NCBI GenBank assembly: GCA_028687435.1
Contig: JAQUAF010000005.1
Span: forward strand, 1-64,000
Source: Verrucomicrobiia bacterium
Lineage (GTDB): Bacteria > Verrucomicrobiota > Verrucomicrobiia > JABWAM01
Length of the DNA stretch: 64,000 nucleotides
Reading direction: 5' to 3'
Position numbers and translations under genes: made by a program. Of the stretch, positions 40,605 through 48,724 are shown piece by piece (the first letter of the stretch is position 1; every line of letters starts with the position of its first letter). The notes beneath the pieces were generated by a model. The model had not been told where the DNA came from. It made no database searches and saw only the letters and a list, made by a program, of their open reading frames with translations.

Positions 40605-40929
40605 GAGGCTCTTGCAAAACTACGATGCTTGGCGTTGCTGCGGATTATTTTCGCTGGGAAGGCGTGGAGTTTGGGCAATCCCTGCAACGGGCTTGCCCAA
40701 GCGACACAACGCCGCCAGCGAAAACAAAGACGCGCAACCCTTTGGGCGACAACCGCTTTGGCCAACTCCAGCGTTGACCTCCTCGACTTCGCTCGGAACA
40801 AGTCGGCAGTTTGTCTCGCCGAAGCGCTCGGGCGAAGGCGGATCAAAGCCCGCTGGGGATTTTCCTCATCGCCTTGGATTTGGCCAAAACGGTTTATCGC
40901 GCCAAGCATCGTAGTTTTGCAAGAGCCTC
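40605..40929. mobile_element. MITE-like element with 30-bp perfect terminal inverted repeats
   Basis: Left end 40605-40634 starts gaggctcttgcaaaactacg; right end 40900-40929 is its exact reverse complement over 30 bp. Flanks carry caaa on both sides (40601-40604 and 40930-40933), a possible 4-bp target duplication. The 325-bp interior has no transposase frame, so it would need a helper. It sits 11 bp after the stop of the O-antigen ligase-like gene and about 130 bp upstream of the autotransporter start. The rest of 40477-40940 holds no gene. Confidence 0.8.
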
Positions 40930-40940
40930 CAAAGCCAAAC

Positions 40941-42263
40941 TCAATCCAGATACCGCCCAGACAGTCCGATGGAGGCAATGGCGGCAAATGTCACCTGAAT
41001 GGAGGCGATATGCAGGGGAAAATCCACCCAGGCATGCGCCAGACATCCTCCCAACGAAACCAGCGCACAACTTGCCAGGCTGCGTCTGAAAGGCGACGTC
41101 CGCCGAAAACGATCGCACGCCAAAACAAACGTCATCCCGCAAACTCCGGCAGCCAGAGGCATCACCCCCAGCCAGCCAAAGTCAAACAGCGCTTCCAGCC
41201 AGTCACTATGGGCAAAATCATAAAACTCAACCAGCTGCACTGGCTGATAAAATGGAAATATATACCGGAAAGTTCCCAACCCAAATCCCCACCACGGCGA
41301 ATCGTCAACCGCACCCCAGACGGATTTCCAGACATCCATGCGGGTTGGATCCAGCAAATCCAACCGTTCAAAACCTCCAGCCAGAGCCTTGTGCCCGCCA
41401 AGATAAACAACCAGACCGGCGCCGGCGCCGGTCAGCGCCAATAACCGCACCGCACGCCAGCCATCAGCCGCAACACGCCTCCGGATAACGTAATCCACCA
41501 GCATGACACACGACAGCACCAGCGTTACCACACCGCCGGCCCGTGAAACACTCAAGAAAACGGATGTCAGCAGAACGCCCGCCGCAAACCCCCAAAAAAT
41601 GCGCCGGGGCGTCTTTGACACCTCCCGTCCGTGCACGGTTCGCGACAACATGTCCGGAAAAAGCGCCAGCCCAATTGCCAGCGGCAGCGCCAGATTCGCA
41701 TAGGCGGCATAATTGTTCTTGCAAACAAACGGACCAAAAGGACTGCCCCCGTATCTCATCTCTCGAATCCCCAACAGGTTATCCGTTCCCGACAGGGAAA
41801 ATAAAATGCCGGCCAGCGCCAGCACCAGCGCATTGAACACAATCATCATCAAAAAATGGCGCGCATCATCAACCGTCCGCAAATGATGCAACACCGCCAT
41901 TCCAAAAAGAAACAAACACCCCCACCGCACCCCCTGCAGCAGGGTGGCATCCCAACAAACCGTATGCGGCCATGCCGGATTGCCGCCAGTCAGTTCAAAT
42001 GAGCTGCCCTCCACCAGGGTTTCAATGGTCATGGAATTCATCAACTGGAATCCCACCACTCCCAGCGCCAGCCCGCCGGCCAGCAACAACCATGGCCTCC
42101 TCAAAACCACCGGACGGTCCCGCCACATGGCGGCTCCCTGTGTCACCCCGGTCAGAATGCACAAAAATTCCAGGATTCGAATCGACCATACCTCCGTGCA
42201 GCCAAACGCCCACGGCGCAAAAACCAGGCAGGCCATTGTCAAAAACCTTGTTATGCGTCGCAT
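40941..42263 (-). CDS. O-antigen ligase/polymerase-like membrane protein
   Basis: ATG 42263 is preferred over an upstream TTG. The 440-residue protein has about eleven membrane helices. Wzy_C-type landmarks: FVCKNNYAAYANLALPLAIG, SVSRAGGVVTL, the large periplasmic loop GLGTFRYIFPFYQPV, and FAHSDWLEALFDFGWLG with the conserved His. It would polymerise or ligate lipid-linked glycan in the periplasm. Distinct in sequence from the one at 10867-12183. Confidence 0.85.
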   Translation of the reverse strand: MRRITRFLTMACLVFAPWAFGCTEVWSIRILEFLCILTGVTQGAAMWRDRPVVLRRPWLLLAGGLALGVVGFQLMNSMTIETLVEGSSFELTGGNPAWPHTVCWDATLLQGVRWGCLFLFGMAVLHHLRTVDDARHFLMMIVFNALVLALAGILFSLSGTDNLLGIREMRYGGSPFGPFVCKNNYAAYANLALPLAIGLALFPDMLSRTVHGREVSKTPRRIFWGFAAGVLLTSVFLSVSRAGGVVTLVLSCVMLVDYVIRRRVAADGWRAVRLLALTGAGAGLVVYLGGHKALAGGFERLDLLDPTRMDVWKSVWGAVDDSPWWGFGLGTFRYIFPFYQPVQLVEFYDFAHSDWLEALFDFGWLGVMPLAAGVCGMTFVLACDRFRRTSPFRRSLASCALVSLGGCLAHAWVDFPLHIASIQVTFAAIASIGLSGRYLD

Positions 42264-42413
42264 CGGCAACGTGCTTCAGCGGGTTTTCGCCCAGGTAAAA
42301 GTTTTATCCGTTGGAATCTTGTTCCATCCCGATATCTGGAAAACGGCGGTTGTTTTCACAATCATGAATTTTGAGTCGCGAGATTTTTCCCGGGCGGCCT
42401 GGGCAAAGCCCCG

Positions 42414-42968
42414 TCATCCGTACACCGGCAACTGTTCCTTGGGAAAATCCCTCAGGAAAACATAACGGCAGTCTTTGTCGCTCAAAATCGGATTCTTCAC
42501 CGGCCACACAATGCCAATGTCCGGGTCATTCCAGGCAATGCCCTGTTCCTGCGCTGGCGCATAATAATCGGAACACTTGTATGAAAAAAGCGCCTCGTCG
42601 CCCGTCACGCAAAAACCATGGGCCAGGCCCACGGGGATGAAAAGCTGGCGCCCGGTCTCGCCTTTCAATTCAACCCCCATCCATTGCCCAAAAGTCGGCG
42701 ACCCGAGGCGGATGTCCGCCACCACATCAAAAATCGTCCCTCGCAAAACCGTCACCAGCTTTGCCTGGGGCGACGGATTCTGAAAATGCATCCCCCTCAA
42801 AACCCCATGTCGCGAATAGGACACATTGTCCTGGACAAAAGGAACCCGGATTCCCGCCTCGGCATATCTTTTGGCGCTCCAGGTCTCCCAAAAAAATCCC
42901 CGGGCGTCTCCGAACACCTTGGGTTCGACAATCAACACTCCCGCCAATTTTGTTTGGATTATTTGCAT
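42414..42968 (-). CDS. rmlC: dTDP-4-dehydrorhamnose 3,5-epimerase
   Basis: The start at 42968 (MQIIQTKLAGVLIVEPKVFGDARGFFWETW) gives 184 residues, the family length. RmlC cupin signatures: FVQDNVSYSRHGVLRGMHFQ with the catalytic His, VVADIRLGSPTFGQW, IPVGLAHGFCV and the active-site Tyr region YKCSDYYAP. It makes dTDP-4-keto-L-rhamnose for glycan rhamnose. No rmlA, B or D is in the window, so the rest of the pathway lies elsewhere. Its leader is made of heptamer repeats. Confidence 0.95.
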   Translation of the reverse strand: MQIIQTKLAGVLIVEPKVFGDARGFFWETWSAKRYAEAGIRVPFVQDNVSYSRHGVLRGMHFQNPSPQAKLVTVLRGTIFDVVADIRLGSPTFGQWMGVELKGETGRQLFIPVGLAHGFCVTGDEALFSYKCSDYYAPAQEQGIAWNDPDIGIVWPVKNPILSDKDCRYVFLRDFPKEQLPVYG

Positions 42969-42972
42969 TATC

Positions 42973-43039
42973 TTTAATTTTGAATCTTTAATCTGGAATT
43001 GCAAGGCTTCGGCACGGCTGGTTTGAGGCAAAGCCTCGC
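42973..43039. repeat. Second copy of composite heptamer/aggcaaagcctcgc repeat
   Basis: Plus-strand heptamers TTTAATT TTGAATC TTTAATC (42973-42993) are followed by gcaaggcttcggc and by aggcaaagcctcgc (43026-43039). The last 14-mer equals the right arm of the inverted repeat at 36969-36982. The copy ends at the stop codon of the UDP-sugar dehydrogenase gene. Confidence 0.75.
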
Positions 43040-44325
43040 TACGCCTTCCACACCTGCCCGGGCCTGACCGATATGCCCGCCATGGCATTGCGGGCGTCCA
43101 CAATGCAATCGGCCCATTCCGCCAGTTCCCCGTAATTCACCGCCCGGTGCGCAGTGCAGATCACCACGGCGTCATAAGAGGACACCTCCTGTTTGTTCCA
43201 GTCCACCGAACGGGTTCCCGTCCACATCCCATGCTCGCGCGTCGGATGGATCACCGGCACATGGGGATCATGATAGGACGGCACGACGCCTCGTTTTTTC
43301 AAGAGGTCAAGCAGTTGAAAAGCCGGTGACTCACGCATATCATCCACATCCGCCTTGTAGGCCAGTCCCAACACCAGCACCCGGCTGCCATTGAAAGGTT
43401 TTTTCCGGGCGTTGAGAGCCTCGCCGACCCGGCTCACCACATATTCCGGCATGGCGGTGTTCACCTCCCCCGCCAGTTCAATGAACCGGGTATGCTGGCC
43501 GTATTCCCTGGCTTTCCACGTCAAATAAAATGGATCGATGGGGATGCAATGCCCCCCCAATCCGGGCCCTGGATAAAACGGCATGTAACCAAACGGCTTT
43601 GTTTTGGCCGCCTCAATCACCTCCCATACGTCAATGCCCATTGCGGCATAAACCGCCTTGAGTTCATTGACCAGGGCAATATTGACGCTCCGAAAGATAT
43701 TCTCAAGCAACTTGGTCGCTTCCGCCACCCGGCAGGAGGACACCGGCACCACCTTCTTGATGGCTTGCTGGTAAAGCCGCACCGCCTTTTCGAGACAGGC
43801 GGGAGTCAGACCGCCAACGACCTTCGGGATTTCCGCCACCCGGCTTTGCGGATTGCCGGGATCTTCCCGTTCGGGTGAAAACGCCAGGTGAAAATCCCGG
43901 CCAGCCGTCATTTTCGACCCCTTTTCCAGAATCATCCTCAAATCCTCATCAGTTGTCCCGGGATAGGTTGTGGATTCCAAAACCACCAGTGCTCCCCTGG
44001 ACAGATGAGGGGCGATCATCTCGCCTGTCTTGGTAACGTAGGAAATGTCCGGCTCGCGATTCCGGTTCAAGGGGGTCGGCACGCAAATGATCACCGCCTC
44101 CACTTCCTTGACCCTCGAAAAATCGGTCGATGCCCCCAGTTTCCCCCCCTTGACCGCTGCCGCCACATCCCCGCCGGAAATATGCTCGATGTAACTGCGT
44201 CCTCCATTGATGAAATCCACCTTGGCCGCATCCACATCCAATCCCAACACCATCACCCCCGATCTGGCAAACTGCATCGACAGAGGCAAACCCACGTAAC
44301 CAAGCCCGATAACGGCAATTTTCAT
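43039..44325 (-). CDS. UDP-N-acetylhexosamine 6-dehydrogenase (WbpA-like)
   Basis: The start at 44325 (MKIAVIGLGYVGLPL) gives 428 residues. An N-terminal Rossmann fold (GLGYVG) is followed by SYIEHI, typical of the WbpA/UDP-GlcNAc dehydrogenase branch rather than UDP-glucose dehydrogenase. The catalytic Cys lies in GPGLGGHCIPIDPFYL, and the C-terminal UDP-binding domain has GLAYKADVDDMRESPA. It oxidises UDP-GlcNAc (or ManNAc) to the uronic acid with NAD. It works with the nearby glycan genes. Confidence 0.9.
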   Translation of the reverse strand: MKIAVIGLGYVGLPLSMQFARSGVMVLGLDVDAAKVDFINGGRSYIEHISGGDVAAAVKGGKLGASTDFSRVKEVEAVIICVPTPLNRNREPDISYVTKTGEMIAPHLSRGALVVLESTTYPGTTDEDLRMILEKGSKMTAGRDFHLAFSPEREDPGNPQSRVAEIPKVVGGLTPACLEKAVRLYQQAIKKVVPVSSCRVAEATKLLENIFRSVNIALVNELKAVYAAMGIDVWEVIEAAKTKPFGYMPFYPGPGLGGHCIPIDPFYLTWKAREYGQHTRFIELAGEVNTAMPEYVVSRVGEALNARKKPFNGSRVLVLGLAYKADVDDMRESPAFQLLDLLKKRGVVPSYHDPHVPVIHPTREHGMWTGTRSVDWNKQEVSSYDAVVICTAHRAVNYGELAEWADCIVDARNAMAGISVRPGQVWKA

Positions 44326-44584
44326 AGCCCCCAAGCTAGCAAGCCCTCCTCCGCGCATTCAACCCAAATCGCAACTTCAAAAGGCTCTCCCGATCCTTGC
44401 GATCACCCGAAGCGGCACAGGAGCGCCGGCCTCCTTTTATCATCCATGGAGGGCGAACCTCCCGCGCCGCCTTTTCCACCCGGCAGGCGGATTTTTCAAA
44501 CATCGTTTTCACCAGAAACGCAATGCTTGGGGAGGCTCTCCAAACCATCCAGTCTAACAGCCTGCAGTCTAAACAACCTTCCGA
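44326..44584. repeat. Spacer with heptamers and GGAGGGC-type repeat
   Basis: This 259-bp spacer contains atggagggcgaacctcc (about 44446-44462), gcgccgccttttccacc, which recurs in the 46.9 kb and 47.9 kb repeats, and heptamers CAGTCTA ACAGCCT GCAGTCT AAACAAC (44550-44577). No gene is visible. Confidence 0.6.
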
Positions 44585-45946
44585 TTATCTCGCCCCGCGC
44601 ATCAGAACTCCCATGGTGCGCAAAATGATCTGGCCATCCAAACCCGGCGAGGCATGTTTCAGGTAATAAAGATCATAACGCAACTTGTTGCGCGCATCTT
44701 CCACACTCGCGCCATAGGGATAGTTGATCTGCGCCCACCCTGTCAGCCCCGGCTTGACCAGATGCCGCTGCGCATAAAAGGGAATGGATTCGCCAAGTTT
44801 TTCCACAAATTCAGGTCTTTCCGGGCGGGGCCCCACCAGTGACATGTCACCGCGCAAGACATTCCAGAATTGGGGCAATTCATCCACCCGCGAACGGCGC
44901 AAAATCCGCCCCACACGGGTTGCCCTCAAATCATCCTCCACCGCCCACTGCGCGCCCGCCGCTTCGGCATCCTTCCGCATGGTCCGAAGTTTCCATATTG
45001 TAAATGGCTTTTTGAGCCGTCCCACGCGAACCTGGCCGTAAAAAACCGTCCCGCGATCCTCCAGATAAATGGCCAGGGCCGCCAGCAACAAAAGAGGCGC
45101 CGACACCACAAGCCCCGCCAGCGCCACCCCCACATCCAGCCCCCGTTTGAACGGTTGATAAAGAGAATAGATCAATCTTAAATCCAGGGCCAGAAACCAG
45201 TCTTCATCGATGTGTTCCACGGCCACCTGCAAAAAATTGCGTTCCACAAAATGTGAAAAATCACTCACCCGCACTCCGCAGTCAAGGCAGGCCATGAAAC
45301 CAAAATCCCCTCCCCACTTCTCCCTGCTCCTTCTGGCAATCACAATTTCGTTTATTTCCATTTGGCGGCATTTTTGGGCCAGTTCCATCTTTCCCGTTTC
45401 CCCCCCGGGAACATCCTTCAGCAATTCCATGGATAACCCAAACCGGTCAATCATCGACTGCAATCCCGTCTGAGCCTGGCCATCCTCCACCACCCACACC
45501 CTCCACTTGCATCTGGACGAACCCCGCCAAACCAGCCAGCGGGCCAGGACCATGAGAGGAGGAAGATAAAGAAATGTCTGCAGCAGGATTAATCGGCCAA
45601 CCTGCCGGTACAACACCCCGCCCGTCACCAGGGCGCTGATGGCAAGAGCGATGGCTGCCGCAGCCATCGCTCGCTGCCACAAAAGCCAGAATTGCCGGCG
45701 GCGCATCAACGGATCGTGCAATTCCAGAACATGCGCGGTCACCGCCAGCGCCGCCCCCGCCAGCATGGCGCATTCAAAAGACGTCAGATGCCGAAGCGAC
45801 ATGCCGTCGTTGATATCCCTCCCCAAAGCGGCGGAGACTCCGTAGGCCGCATAAACCGCCACGGCCGCCAGGGCGGCATCCAACACAAACCAGACTCCGC
45901 TGCCAAAATGCCAGCCAAACCTGCGCTCGGATGAAATGGCGTTCAT
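44585..45946 (-). CDS. Undecaprenyl-phosphate sugar phosphotransferase (WcaJ/polyprenyl glycosylphosphotransferase family)
   Basis: ATG 45946 is preferred to a TTG 15 bp upstream. The 453-residue product has four N-terminal membrane helices, a CoA-binding-like middle domain, a fifth hydrophobic segment (VGVALAGLVVSAPLLLLAALAIYL), and the catalytic domain with KLRTMRKDAE, RVGRILRRSRVDELPQFWNVLRGDMSLVGPRPERPEFV and the PGLTGWAQINYPYGAS tail. It puts the first sugar-1-phosphate on undecaprenyl phosphate, so it likely starts repeat-unit synthesis. Confidence 0.93.
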   Translation of the reverse strand: MNAISSERRFGWHFGSGVWFVLDAALAAVAVYAAYGVSAALGRDINDGMSLRHLTSFECAMLAGAALAVTAHVLELHDPLMRRRQFWLLWQRAMAAAAIALAISALVTGGVLYRQVGRLILLQTFLYLPPLMVLARWLVWRGSSRCKWRVWVVEDGQAQTGLQSMIDRFGLSMELLKDVPGGETGKMELAQKCRQMEINEIVIARRSREKWGGDFGFMACLDCGVRVSDFSHFVERNFLQVAVEHIDEDWFLALDLRLIYSLYQPFKRGLDVGVALAGLVVSAPLLLLAALAIYLEDRGTVFYGQVRVGRLKKPFTIWKLRTMRKDAEAAGAQWAVEDDLRATRVGRILRRSRVDELPQFWNVLRGDMSLVGPRPERPEFVEKLGESIPFYAQRHLVKPGLTGWAQINYPYGASVEDARNKLRYDLYYLKHASPGLDGQIILRTMGVLMRGAR

Positions 45947-46026
45947 ATTTGAAAATTTCAAAGTTCGCTGGAAAATAACGGAGGGCGGATTTCCAAGCCG
46001 CCTTCCTTCAACCCTCAGTCTTCAGC

Positions 46027-46818
46027 CTATTTCAATCGTTTGCGCAATGGCAGCCACTCCAAAACACGCTGGATCTGCCGGTCCCAGTATCCCCACTCAT
46101 GCGCGCCTGGCCCCTCCTCGTAAGTCAGGGGCAGACCCAATTTTCCAGCAAGGATGCGAAACCGTTGGTTGTCCTCATAAAGGTAATCCTCGGTTCCGCA
46201 GCATTGGTAAAGCCGCGGCAGATTCTTCCCGATCCTGGCCAACTCCCTGGCTGCCAGAAAAAGATCATCACCTTTTTTGAGCCGGGGAGGCCTCCCAAAA
46301 ATGGAATCCGAGAGCTCCGTTATTTCCGTTTCCTTCTTCCCAATCCATCGGCGGATATCCAGCGCGCCGGAAAGACTCGCGGCAGCGGCAAAACATCCGG
46401 GTTTTCGCAGGGCGGCCTTGAACGCGCCATACCCCCCCATCGATAATCCCGCCACAAAATTGTCCTCCCGGCGGGCGGACAGGCGGAAAAACCGCCGCGC
46501 AAGGGCCGGAACCTCCTCGCTGACAAAGGTCCAATACTTCCCCCCTGCCGCCATGTCGCAATAAAAACTGCGTCCTGCGGACGGCATCACCACCGCCAAT
46601 CCCATCGACGCCACATATCGCTCAATGGATGTCCGCCTCTGCCAGATGGTGTGATCGTCGGACAACCCATGCAACAAATAGAGGGTGGGATGGCCGTCTC
46701 CTTTCACAATCCTGCCGTTCAAGCCAATCTGGGTGGAGGTTTGCTGCGGCAAAATGACATCCATTGAAACGCTCAAGCGCAAGCTTTCGGAAAAAAAATC
46801 GCAATGAACAAGCGCCAT
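46027..46818 (-). CDS. Cytoplasmic esterase of the esterase D/tributyrin esterase type
   Basis: Start at 46818, with GAAGGAG seven bases before the ATG. The 263-residue alpha/beta hydrolase has [15 protein letters not shown] (oxyanion loop), nucleophile elbow [13 protein letters not shown] (G-L-S-M-G), Asp near [11 protein letters not shown] and His in GAHEWGYWD. There is no signal peptide. Family members act on short-chain acyl esters or S-formylglutathione. Flanked by repeats on both sides and not clearly in an operon. Confidence 0.88.
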   Translation of the reverse strand: MALVHCDFFSESLRLSVSMDVILPQQTSTQIGLNGRIVKGDGHPTLYLLHGLSDDHTIWQRRTSIERYVASMGLAVVMPSAGRSFYCDMAAGGKYWTFVSEEVPALARRFFRLSARREDNFVAGLSMGGYGAFKAALRKPGCFAAAASLSGALDIRRWIGKKETEITELSDSIFGRPPRLKKGDDLFLAARELARIGKNLPRLYQCCGTEDYLYEDNQRFRILAGKLGLPLTYEEGPGAHEWGYWDRQIQRVLEWLPLRKRLK

Positions 46819-46843
46819 TCTCAGCTCCTTCCATTTAAATTAG

Positions 46844-46978
46844 GCCGGGCCCAAGGCCCGGCAACTGCTCGACGCTCGATGGTCGATGCTCGATGCAAAA
46901 AGAGCGGAATACAACCGCCCGGAGCCGTCCGGGAGGCCGGCCCTCCATCGTTTTGAAGCAAATGGAGGGCGGGCCGTC
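46844..46978. repeat. Heptamer tract and palindromes downstream of duplicated segment
   Basis: A perfect hairpin gccgggcc-caa-ggcccggc (46844-46862) is followed by four heptamers GCTCGAC GCTCGAT GGTCGAT GCTCGAT (46867-46894). Then comes a ccctccat/atggaggg inverted repeat (about 46941-46972). No gene is visible. Confidence 0.8.
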
Positions 46979-48724
46979 GCCACGCCGTAGTGGCTTTGGC
47001 CACGCAGGCGGGGCTCCTGCACCGCCTTTTCCACCATACATTGAATTTCCTCAACATTGGATTATTTTCCCCGAACCAGGGAGGATGCGCCCAGGGAAAC
47101 ACTGGCCGGCAGGGGCAGGCCTGCCAGCGCCAGCTCAGCCTGCCGGCGGGCCTCCTCCTGCTTCGGACGGCGGACCTCCGCGTAACCCCGGACTTCCTCC
47201 GGGCAACGAAGAATGGACAGCCATGTTCCATACTCCCCGCTCCGGCCATATCGGAAATGCGGCAGCAATCCCATATACCAGTCGCGAAAATCCCGCTCCT
47301 GCGGATGCCATCCCGCCCATCGCCGCAGAAAACGGCATCTCTTCACCAATCCAAGCTGCCAGTTATAGGTGTGCAAATCGAACTGCAAATTGACCGGTCC
47401 AAACTCGAAATGCGGACGGTTGATGTGGACATAACGCAAACGGTCTCCCCGCGCCGGATCCACCCCGTAACGGCGCCGGTCGCGTTCAAGCTTCTCCTCG
47501 CTCGTCAACAGGTGCGCCACATAAATCTCGTCCTTGATCAACATCACCCTGGCCAGGTTCCAAATCACCGCCCGTGTCGCGGCAAACCCCTGTTCAGCCG
47601 TGTCGCGCGAAAAAACCATTTTCACAAGATCGAGGTATTTCTTGGCATAGGCGGCATTTTCGTACCAGATCAAATCCGCCACCCGCACCGCCAGATCGCA
47701 AAAATCCTTCTCCGGCAGATTGACGGTTTTTTGCGCGTGTTCCAAGAGCCGGCGGTAAGCCTGGGCTGTTCGTTCCTTCCCGGGATGGGAGCGGGCAAGA
47801 TGTTTCGCCTTCAATTCCACCCAATCCCGGTAACGCAGGATCGGCTCCGAAGCCACGCCGTAGTGGCTTTGGCCACGCAGGCGGGGCTCCTGCACCGCCT
47901 TTTCCACCATACATTGAATTTCCTCAACATTGGATTATTTTCCCCGAACCAGGGAGGATGCGCCCAGGGAAACACTGGCCGGCAGGGGCAGGCCTGCCAG
48001 CGCCAGCTCAGCCTGCCGGCGGGCCTCCTCCTGCTTCGGACGGCGGACCTCCGCGTAACCCCGGACTTCCTCCGGGCAACGAAGAATGGACAGCCATGTT
48101 CCATACTCCCCGCTCCGGCCATATCGGAAATGCGGCAGCAATCCCATATACCAGTCGCGAAAATCCCGCTCCTGCGGATGCCATCCCGCCCATCGCCGCA
48201 GAAAACGGCATCTCTTCACCAATCCAAGCTGCCAGTTATAGGTGTGCAAATCGAACTGCAAATTGACCGGTCCAAACTCGAAATGCGGACGGTTGATGTG
48301 GACATAACGCAAACGGTCTCCCCGCGCCGGATCCACCCCGTAACGGCGCCGGTCGCGTTCAAGCTTCTCCTCGCTCGTCAACAGGTGCGCCACATAAATC
48401 TCGTCCTTGATCAACATCACCCTGGCCAGGTTCCAAATCACCGCCCGTGTCGCGGCAAACCCCTGTTCAGCCGTGTCGCGCGAAAAAACCATTTTCACAA
48501 GATCGAGGTATTTCTTGGCATAGGCGGCATTTTCGTACCAGATCAAATCCGCCACCCGCACCGCCAGATCGCAAAAATCCTTCTCCGGCAGATTGACGGT
48601 TTTTTGCGCGTGTTCCAAGAGCCGGCGGTAAGCCTGGGCTGTTCGTTCCTTCCCGGGATGGGAGCGGGCAAGATGTTTCGCCTTCAATTCCACCCAATCC
48701 CGGTAACGCAGGATCGGCTCCGAA
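46979..48724. repeat. Perfect 873-bp tandem duplication
   Basis: Copy 1 is 46979-47851 and copy 2 is 47852-48724. They are identical as far as I can compare, including the translated frames. Each holds the last 263 codons (the first one partial) of the ferredoxin oxidoreductase gene plus 83 bp downstream. The unit begins exactly at a palindrome (gccac gccgta gtggc tttg gccac). There is no microhomology beyond the unit ends. It is either a very recent duplication or an assembly artefact. Confidence 0.92.
47062..47851 (-). pseudogene. Duplicated 3' fragment of the indolepyruvate oxidoreductase gene
   Basis: This fragment encodes the last 262 residues of the neighbouring 1197-residue enzyme (from SEPILRYRDW to SLVRGK), without the catalytic domains. 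The frame stays open upstream through the repeat (possible GTG/ATG starts near 47900), but there is no clear ribosome site. It covers only the C-terminal DUF6537-like region, so it is probably not functional. Confidence 0.85.

Noticed and set aside
40469-40987. 172-codon minus-strand frame through the MITE
   Set aside because: It is read through the inverted repeats into both neighbours and has no recognisable domain; not a transposase.
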